From: Papilionanthe hookeriana x Papilionanthe teres
Lineage: Eukaryota > Streptophyta > Magnoliopsida > Asparagales > Orchidaceae
Direction of reading: 5' to 3'
Assembly (NCBI GenBank): GCA_022702705.1
Contig: CM040439.1
Span: 29,762,930 to 29,826,929, forward strand
Length of the DNA: 64,000 nt
The notes beneath the pieces are model-generated. The model was not told the DNA's origin and made no database searches. It was given only the letters and a program-made list of their open reading frames with translations. Each line of letters begins with the position of its first letter. Positions within the stretch are counted from its first letter, which is position 1. Both the position numbers and the translations under genes were made by a program. This document shows, piece by piece, positions 49,801 to 61,000 of this stretch.

Positions 49801-51906
49801 AATGCAGCGCGTTAACTATTAATAAAAGATATTAAAATCTATTAAAACAAAAAGGGGAATCTGATATTGCCTACAGCATATTGACGTAACTATTGATGTT
49901 AGACTAGACTTAGTTCTATTTTGTACGAATTAAAAGATATATTTCATTGCACACATTTGCGCATGGCTCTTCTCGTTGTTGGTTGGTGTCACGTGTAAAA
50001 TCCTAATGAAGACAACTAAGTCCCTCCCTTCTTTTCGTTGTAATACGGTTTTTTAGGTTCCTCTGGAAGACCTTTGATGAATGTATTTATGACAAACACG
50101 AGCTTTGTATTACGTGGGTTAAAGACAAGCAAGAACTATTTTTATTACAATGTCTGTTATATTCTTGTAGTGACAGATTCGTAGTAACAGATTGGTTAGG
50201 TGGTATATTGAGTTCTCTGACCTCTCGCCCACACAAAAATGTAACAAATTCAATTTCTACTTGCTTATTTCCGTTCCTAGCATTTATTGTCTTTTTTTTC
50301 CATTTGCATTTCATTTGTTTTTTCTTTTGGATGGTTTGAGAGGCCCGTGATGAGACGTTTGAACTTATGGGTTCTTCTGGATGCCAAGTTAGTCGTTGTT
50401 GGTTGGTGTCACATGAGAAATCCTAATGGAGGCAACCAAGTTTCTATCTTATTTTTAGCAATATGGCTTTTGAGGATCTTCTGATAGCCTTTTTTGCTGA
50501 TATGTATATGTGACCGACGTGAGCTTGGTCTTGCGTGGGTTAAAGGCAACCAAAAACTCTTTTTTTACAATGTCTGTTGTCTTCCTGAAGTGACAAATTC
50601 GTTGGTTAGTATACCGAGTTCTCCGAGACCTCATGTCTGCATAAAACATTAATTTATTACTTTTTTTTAGTAATTTCAACTTGTGTTATAACTAATGGAT
50701 TTTCTTTTGTAGCATTCAGAAAAGATAAGCTCCCGGATTTCAAGAACCTCCCAACGATTGATTTGCTACTGCGGACTACAGACTTCTTACTTAAGTCACA
50801 TCAGACGCATAGCTATGCGGGAAGTTCTGCAGGTGCCACGGTGGGCAGACAGTCCGTAGAAGTGTGAGTTCTTCCGGCCGGCAGACAGTCTGGTAGGTTC
50901 TACTGCCAACAGTGATCGAGAATGGAAAGCATCTCTGGAGGACATCATAGATCGACATGTGCGTCGTCTTCATCATAAAATCAATATTTTTATACTACTT
51001 ATTGTAATTTTGATAGCTTTTTTATTTTTTGTAGCATAATTGATACTCACTATTACACCAAATGTTTATCTAGACTTTTGTACCGTTATGAAGTGAATTT
51101 TTGCTTCTAAAATGAAATAATATGGCTAGAACTATTCTGTTCTAAACAGTTTTACTAAACAATGGCAAAATGTTCATTTATTCAGAAATAATTGTTTTCA
51201 AACCACGGAAAACAAACATTTAGCCAGCTTATTTGCAGCAATTATTAAGAGCATCTGAGCTGCAGCAGCTTATTGATAAGCTGCAACTACCTCAAACAGA
51301 TTCTTAGTTTGAAAAGATAGACAGCCGACCAAACCAAAGAGTTGCTGTCAACATGTATGGGTTGTGTCATCTAAGAAGATCAAATCGACTTGAGAAAAAT
51401 GTTTGTCAAAGAGGAAACTTTTAAGTTAACCTTAGACTACGAAAAATTTTGTGCCTAATCAAATCACTATAATTCAACAAACAAAAGATTTAGACCATTA
51501 AACAGCTTGAATTTTATGGCCATTACCATAATTTAAAGTGCCATTTTACAGTGAAACACAATCAGAGGAACCTAGTCATAATGTGTAATAACTAAAATTT
51601 TAATAATAAGAATAATAATAAAAAAACTCATAAAAATGTTAATAATTGAACAGAAGCGTCTTATAAAGTAGCACGGTGCGAGCTAATTAGTGGGAGGCGT
51701 GTGCATAAGGCAGCCGAACCAAAGTAAGGATAAGATTTTGTTTTAATTGAAGTTAAAGGAGTTTTGTATTATGATTGAGGTTAAGAAATTCTATTTTAAT
51801 TAGAATATGTATTAATAATAAGATTTTGATTTAGAATAGGTGAGCATTGTCATATAAATTGTGCGAGAAGGGTTGAACTGAAATCAATTAAGGTGCATTT
51901 AGGTTA

Positions 51907-51978
<72 letters not shown>

Positions 51979-54900
51979 AAATATAATTTTTTGAAATTCA
52001 ATTGTTGTTACTTGAGATTAGTATTAATTTGGGTTTTTTTCTAATCAATCTCAGAAATTAAAGATTTTTAATTAAGGAGATCAATAAATTAAGAGAGGAA
52101 AGAAAGAAGAACCAAAGAATTTAATTTGAGTCGTATTGTTACTTCAAAAAGTTTATACATAATAATTTAATAGAATTTTAAATGAAACTATTAATGTAAG
52201 ATTTAACCAGTCTTTAGTTTTAGACATAAAGTATGATATGACAAACTAAATTTGAATAAAATTGGATGATTAATATAATATTATAATTTATATTTATAAA
52301 CATTAATAAGAGAAGGGAACTAAAAGTTCAACATAATGAGAATCAAGAGTAATCAAGTTAACTAATTATATCTCTAAATTTCCGTAATTTTCAATATTTC
52401 TATATGGTTAAGTAATTATATTTCTAAATTTTGGTAATTTTAATTATTTCTATATGTATGTTTGATTTCATTTATGTTCATTTCAGCGAGATTTAGATTA
52501 TAGCAAATTATTCATATTATTAGAAAGGAGAATATGCATGTTAAATAGTTGTGCAATGAAGTTAACTTACGTATGATCTTTCATGTCGTTAGTCATGAAG
52601 TATGCATGTTAAATTTTGTTTTCCTAATAGTTGTATAATAGTTTAATTTATGAAGATATCAGATTATTTTATAACCCTTATGTTCTAGTAGAGACGAATA
52701 TGTTAGCTTATTGCATAACCAAACATATATGTTCATGATTACTCGACCTTTAGGATTTTAGTAATTGTGCATATATCAGTTTATTTCATGACATAATTTT
52801 AGTGCAAGTGCAATTATTCATTAGTTAAATAAATTTAAATTATCCCATAAGAGAATAATGATTATTATGAAGAATGAAATAACTTATATATGGATGTTAT
52901 GTGCATGCTGAGAAGAGAAAATCACCCTCTTATGGTACAGGCAAGAGACGTCAATTTACTGCACGCGCATAAGTTATCTTACCACCCCAAATAATAGTGA
53001 TTTTTAGATCATTAACCGCTGTGCCGATGTGAGAATATCGAATAGAGGCTAGTATACACTTTTCCACCGCAAACAATTGTGTAAATTAGATTATGAACCA
53101 CTGTGTCAAAGAAATAATAAAGGTCAAGAGTCTGTTATGTTCTGTTTTGACGATGCTTCTAAAATACATGTGAATGTTAAGAATATAAAATAAAAATAAA
53201 GTTAAGGACTAAACTTTCGAAAGTAAAGTTAAAAATGCATATAAAAATTTAAGTTATTTTTTATTAAAAGTCATGAAAACGTATGTTGAATTATTATAAT
53301 ATTCTTATAAAAGCATTAAAGATCAGCATACATATTATTTTCTTCTCCACGGATTATTATACTTTAGAAGTGAGATTTCTCTTGCGTTATTTTTATAACT
53401 CATTATATTGTTTTAATGGTTTTTTCATGTTTTAAACTTTTGAATAAGATGATTAGAAAAAGAGCTAATGTGTACAAAAGACTAGAGCAACAATTGGAAA
53501 AGTAAAACTTTTATTTGTTAATTAAATTACTTTCTTTAGTGACTCTTTCATGAACATTTGAATATTATTTTTTTAGTGATAGAAATAGAATAATAGAAAA
53601 CTAAATTTCACCGTTCGACCATTTGTTTTTGTCTTGGATAATGAATGCCTTCCGTGATGTCATATGGTGACGCCTCAATATCAAAAAATATATCTTTACT
53701 AGCATAAGATTATTGAGATGCTCACAGAGCTATACATAGCATTATATTAACACATAAGAATGATGCATGGACATGAATTTTATCATTACTAGGAATGAAG
53801 TTGCGACATTTAATATATTTGTTAGAGCACATGTAGATATTTGCTTTATCAGAGCCCATGTGCTACAATTTTTTTTTCTTTTCCTTCGATGCACTTGCAC
53901 AATTTTTTAATATTGTACTTGAATTAAAAAGCATTTCGAGACACGGATGTAAGACTTGAAATGTTTCCAGTTTTTTTTCCTTTTTTTTCTTTTTTTGCAC
54001 AGAAATGTTGCATATTCGATTTCGATGGTTGCAAATTAGATTTCACTACAGGTTTTCATAAGTCAAAACTTTGTCTTCATACATGTTTTACTTCAATGAG
54101 GAGAGCCTTGCAAGAAATGTTTCTCCCACATAAATGGGATGATGTCCGTCATTTTGGTGTTCAATTTGAGTTACTTCGGTCCTGTAACTCAGTCTAAATG
54201 CTCATTAAAACAACATGTCCGTACTCACTAGCAAAATATGCTGATCCCCAATTGTCCAGTTATGTATCTAATTTTCTGTTTGGTTCTAGTTCTTGTAGTT
54301 CATTTTATGCAACATGTTAAATTTGAAGTGTTCTTTGACATTTCATTTTATAGCAGTTTTACAAATGCATTTTCACTTTGGCTGTGCTATTAAGTTCAAA
54401 GATCATTTTTATTATGTCAATCTGAAATTCTATGTAAACACATTCACTGAAAATTTTGATAACCTCCCAACATCTCCATAGCGTCGGGGCATCTACAGAG
54501 TGTTAAACCTTCACACAAGGATTAAAAAATGTGCATCATGAGTGTTAGGAACATCGTAGCTAAAAGACTTCAAGCAAGCCATAATTAGAAAAGATAAATC
54601 TTTATTGCTAGCACAATAGAATTTTCATGTTGTGTCAGAACACTGCGCACCATTATATGCGCTTAAATTTCTTCATCATGTTGGAACACATATTTTTATG
54701 TAGTTACGATCTTGGATTTTAAACATTATACCTTCATGTAAGCTAATCATTGTTTCTCATGGCATGAGAAGGAACAATGTTTGTGAAAAATCTTGTTATG
54801 TCACTGACATGCTTTAATAAATCAAGAAAATATGCATGTGCTTGTCGTGAATGATCAAATGATCATTTGCTACCATTTGATACAATGTCTTCGAAGTTTG

Positions 54901-57900
54901 GAGCCGAACTATATGCTATCCTTTAGCCTATCCATTAGTAAATCCAGTGCAGTAACTGCAAACACATCATTATCATGAGCATTCACATAACTCATGCTTC
55001 CAGTAAAAGAGCCGTATTGATACAACTAAATATTCCTTGACATGCATAGATTAAGTTTCCAACCTGAACACCACCAGCATATATCTTACCAAGCTATAAG
55101 CTTTCATGGCATACCACGTCCCAATCTTCTATCACCGCATACTTCTGTTGATATAACTAAAGCAACTCGATGCAGTCCTCAAATCCTAATGTCATCAATA
55201 CCCACAAAATATCATCCCCATTAAATTGAGAATATTCTTGCACTCCTCACTAGTAATGAAAAAATGAACTCAAAGCATGCTGCAAGCTCTTCACATCTTT
55301 GGTGATCTTCCTATAGGGAGGGAGCTCCTTCAATATGCACTTGATCATGGCGAGGGGAATGAACCAATCCTACGCAAAGACATTGGATCTCGACCTCTGG
55401 TCACCACTCTCATGGCTTCCTCAATAACGGCTTGACAAAAAAATTGAGAAAGAGTAACACTTAGGAGATTGCTTGTCAGGTTTAACTCAAACCTGCAAGT
55501 CTGACAAATAAGCGTTCTTTCTCACACGCCACAAGTTCTATCAATATCCTCTTTAGAGCTCCAATTGCAACTTTCCTACCTCTTCATCTAGGATTTCTGG
55601 AGTTTGGAGGGAGCGAAGGACGAGAGTGGTTTATAGATGATGGCAAGGCTGATTTGAGTTCAAGGTAGAGAGATGGTTACAGGAGAGGAAACTGTGGGAA
55701 GTTTTTTTAAATCTTCTAAAATGTTTTTAGAGTCTAATGGTACTACAAATGATTAGGCAAGTGGCTCCAATTTTTAGATTATTAGTTCTAGATTTTAAGA
55801 TGAAGAGTTGTAAAATAAAGAATACTATGATTCATTATCGTAGAATTAGATGGGGGTACCTAAAAGACAACTAAAATTATTTTTATGAGTAAAAATCAAG
55901 ACTGCAAAATTTGGGATGTTCAGGAAGAAACAAATGCTATGTGGGATAAAGTAACAAACACTACTATATAAGTGACAAAAGATGTACTTGAAGAATTAAA
56001 TGAAAAAGTTTCTATAAATAAAAATAATTGGCGATGGAATAATAATGTGCAAAAAAAGATAATATATAAGAAGTTGTGTTATAAAAATTGATTTAAATGT
56101 AAAAACTTAGAGAACTGGGAAAAATATCAAACGGCCGATATGGAGTCTAAAAGAACAATCTGTGACGCAAAAAAGTCTGTCTTTAGTGATCTTTATAATA
56201 TATTAGATACAAAAGAGGTTGCAAATATATATATAAACTAGTCAAACAATGAGAAAAGAAAAATAAGGATTTAACTCAAGTAAATTGTATTAAAGATAAA
56301 AATTAAAAAGTACATTTCTTAGAAAAAGATATTCAACATAGATAGGTGAGTTATTTTGATAGACTTTTTAATGAAGTTTCTGAAAAGGCGATCGACCTTA
56401 GTGATTTTAATATCATTAATAATAATAAAATATTTCATTTTTACCGTCGCATTAGTAAAAAAAAAAGTTGATGAGACTTTAAAGAAAACCAATTGTGGAA
56501 AGTCTGTAGGACCTAATGATATCTTAATTGAAGTGTAGAAATATTTAGAAGATTTGGAAGTTTCTTAGCTTACTAAACTCTTTAATATTATTTTAAAAAC
56601 TAAAAAGATGCCTGAGGAGTGGAGGAAGAGTAATTTGGTCCCCATTTTTAAGAAAAAGTGGGATGCACAAGAGTAGAAATTATAGAGGAATTAAGTTGAT
56701 GAGTCATACTTTAAAATTATGAGAGGTTAACACGTATTAAAAAAATTTCTCATAATCAATTTGGATATATGACGGGCAAGTCTACTATGAAAGCTATACA
56801 TTTATTGAGATGTTTGATGGAGAAGTTCGGAGATAATAAGGAGGATCTACATTTGATTTTTATTGATTTAGAAAAAGCTTACGATAATGTTCCAATAGAT
56901 ATCCTTTGGAGAGTTCTTGAGAAGAAAGGAGTTGATATGAGTTATATTCAACTCATTAAGGATATGTATACTAGAGTTGTTACTAGTGTTCGAACTGAAG
57001 GAGGATTGACCAAATATTTTCCTATTTCTGTTGGATTACATCAAGGATCGGCTTTAAGCCCATATCTTTTTGCTTTAATTATGGATGGTCTTGGTGGACA
57101 TTTACAGGAGGATATACCTTGTGTATGGTTTTTGCTGATGATATCCTTCTCGTGGATAAGACGAGAGAAAAAGCTCAGGAAAAACTTGAATTATAAAGGT
57201 CTACTTTGGAGTCTAAAGGCCTTCGTTTGAGTAGAACTAAAAATGAATACATGGAATGTATTTTTAGTAGTGTTCTAGTGACAGAAGTGTAACTTTGGGT
57301 GATCAAATTATTAAAAAGTGTGAACGATTTCGATATCTTGAGTCTATTGTTCAAAGCGACGGTGACATGGAGGGGGATGTTAACAGTAGAATTCAAGTTG
57401 GTTCAAGAGGAGAAAAGCTTCGGGCCTTTTGTGTGATAGAAAAGTATCGCCTAGACTGAAAGGAAAATTTTATAAGATGGTGGTGAGACTTGCAATGCTA
57501 TATGGTGTTGAATGTTGGCCTTTAAAAGAGAAGCAAAATAGTAAGTTAAGTGTTTCCGAGATGAGAATGATTAGGTGGATGAGTGGCCTTACACTTAGAG
57601 ACAAAATGTGAAAGGAATATATCTGTGATAGGGTTGGTGTAGCTCCAATGAAGGACAAAATTAGAGAGAAACGTCTTAGATGGCTTGGCCACATTAAACG
57701 TCGACCATCTAATGATCCAATTAGGAGACTAGATGTTTTAGATTCGACTTATGTTAAGAAAGGCAGAGGTAGACCTAGGAAGTCTTGGGCTTATTGTATA
57801 AAAAATGATCTTAATTTATTAGAATTAAATGAAAATATGTCACTAAATAGGATGCAATGGAAAAAAAGGATTCATGTAGTCGATCCCACTGAGTGGGATT

Positions 57901-58001
57901 AAGGCTTTGTTGTTGTTGTTGTGATAAATATATATATTTATATATAAATCTCTATATGCATATAAATACACACACGCACTATATATATATATATATATAT
58001 A

Positions 58002-58041
<40 letters not shown>

Positions 58042-61000
58042 TTAGTTATTTTTTAAAGGAATGGTCGGAGGCTATTATACGAGCCCTGACCATCCTTAAC
58101 GCGCCACCCCCACTAGGTTTGGGGGAGAGACGGTGTGCAAATATTCGAAAACCACACCCTACACACGGGGGATCCAAACCCGAGGCCTGAGGAGACTTAC
58201 AGCCTTCAGAAAGGCTGCTTTACCAACAGGCCACGGAACATGCAAGTGGAAGACATTAGCAACATCTCAAAGATGGAATTTCTATCTCTAAATCATGATA
58301 CAATGAAAGCCAACTTGCAATGCTTGGGCAAGCTTCTTGGACGTCATTTGTCATATGCTTTGCTACACGAAGAGCTTACTCGCTTATGGTCACTTTTGGC
58401 GACATCCAACAAGTGACCGTGAGCCCATATTACTTTATTACATTTCATTCAAGTCATTTCAGAAACATCGTTTAAAATATTGTACCTATTAAGATAACAT
58501 CTATTTTCCTTTTGTTTTCCTTTTTTTGTGCACGTGTATAATAATATCATCAGTTAGTATCTTAAGGGGATGACTCCTCTGATGGACTTATACATTTGTT
58601 TTATTTGTTATCAAATAATTCCATTCAATCATTAAAACATTTGCTAAACTTTCACCATGAATCCTGAATATGAAATAATTGTAAAACATTAAATACTCAT
58701 TTAATTTTTCTATATTATCATAGTTTATTCTTTAAAAACATGAATGCATTTTAAATATAAAAGAATTTTAGTAAAATATTAAAGTAACTACTAGAGCTAT
58801 TGCTTGTGTCAAGGAAGATTGACCAAGCATATTCCTATTTCAGTTGGATTACATCAACGGTTGGCATTAAAGCCCACATAATTTTTCTTAAGTTATGGAT
58901 GTTCTTCCTGAACACTGCTATTGTCAAATTCCAAGCCTCAGATGCGAAAAGTGGAAGGTTGCGAGAGGCAGTCAATTGAAATAGGAAAAGAGAAGTCTTT
59001 TGGAGAGTTCTAGAAAAGAAAGTTGTTGATATGACTTATATTCAAGTCATTAAAAATATGTATACTAGAGCTGTTACTTATTCGAACAAAACGAGGATAG
59101 ACTAAATATTTTCCTATTTCAGTTGGATTACAACAGGGATCGGCTTTAAGCCCATATCTTTTTACTTTAGTTATGTATGCTCTTATTGGACATTTCCAGA
59201 AGGATACACCTTGGTGTATATTTTCACTGATGAGATTCTTATTGTGGATAAGATTAGAGAAAGTGTTTAGGAAAAAAATTGAATAATAGAGGTCTACGTT
59301 GAAGTCTAAAAGCCTTCGTTTGAGTAGAACTAAAACTAAATACATGGAATGTAATTTTAGTAGTAGTAGCTCTTGTGACAGAGTTGTAACTAAGGGTGAT
59401 CAAATTATTAAACGTTGTGAGCGCATTAGATTTCTCGAGTCTATTATTCAAAGTGATGGTGATATAGTTAGTAGAATTTAAATTGGTTGGTTGAAGTGGA
59501 GGAATGCTTCGAGTCTATTATCTGATAGAAAAGTATTGCTTTCACTGAAAGAAAAATTTTATAATATGGTGGTGAGACTTGCAATGCTCTATGGCAAGAA
59601 AAACATAACTTAAGTGTTGCCCATATGAGAATGCTTAGGTGGACGAGTGGTTTTACACTTAAACAAAAATGTGAAATGAATATATTCGTGCTAGGGTTGG
59701 CGTAGCTCCTGCGACAGACAAAATTAGAGAGAGTCTTCTTAGATGGTTTGGTCACATTAAACGTCGACCATCTGATGATCCGTTAGGAGAGTAGATGTTT
59801 TATATTAGACTTACGTTAAGAAAGGCAGAGATAGTCCTAGAAAGACTTGGGCATATTGTATAAAAACTGATCTTAATTTATTGTAATTAAATGAAAATAT
59901 GACATTCAATAGGACGCAATGGGGAAAAATGATTAATGAAGCGGACTCCACTTAGTGGGATAAAGGCTTATTGTTGTTTTCCTATAAAAATAAATTAACA
60001 TGTTTTTGAAAACAATCAATAACTTTTAGATATTTTGAGTATTTTTAAAAACAATCAGATCTTAATCAAATATGGCAAACATGTTTTGTTTCAAATCAAA
60101 ACATAAACAAAATTAAATAAAAGCAAATAATAGAAAATAAAAATAAAAATAATCTCCAAGAACCCAAAAGAAAAGAGAAACAGAAACCATAGATAAGATG
60201 CAATAAAGGCATAACAAATAGGAGAAAATCTCATTCATTTTAACTAGTAAAAGCAAAGCTAAACTTTGGAAGATTCATCTTATTTACAGGCTAGACTATC
60301 TACATGAATCACCTAGCATTGTCACTATTGCTGACATTAAAAGTTAAGCGCCCAGGAATTTATAGACATCAATAAGAATGCACTAGCGTGCGGTCAATAT
60401 GAAATGTTATCTACAGCACTAAAAGTAAACACCGCGTGTTTACAGGGACTTTCCTAGCAAAAATGCTCAATATTACGCAGTATATATATGTTCCATCCAA
60501 AATTAGCATGAATCACAATTGAACTGTAACCTAACAAAGAATTGAATCTCACCAATGGGATGGGTTTTCGAGGAATCGGCTTGATATGAACATCTCCTTC
60601 ATCAACTTCACCATCAGACACAATCTCCTCATCATCATCCTCATTGTGACAATCATCAATTACCGGTTCAGTGGTTCCAGACACCAGCTCCTTGGCAATA
60701 TACCCATTCTCGGTGAGAATGCTTATAACTTTCTCTTCCAGAACAGAAAGAGCCTTTCTTCTTGGTATTTTTCTACTTATTTGTAAGGCTTTCACTAGTT
60801 CATATCCTGAAATATCCTGTATTGGAAAGATATATTAAATGAAATATCAGAACGAACATGAAAATGAACCATCATTTTCCTTTATCTCCTCCCCCAACTT
60901 CTTCTCAAGGAATGATGACAATGATATCCGGAAATGAATGCATATAAAGAAGATTTCCATACATACCACTTAATTCCTATGTACTTGCATATCTAACACC

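Noticed and set aside
51140..51301. Complete MITE
   Set aside because: Only the right half is recognisable; no matching left terminus was found.
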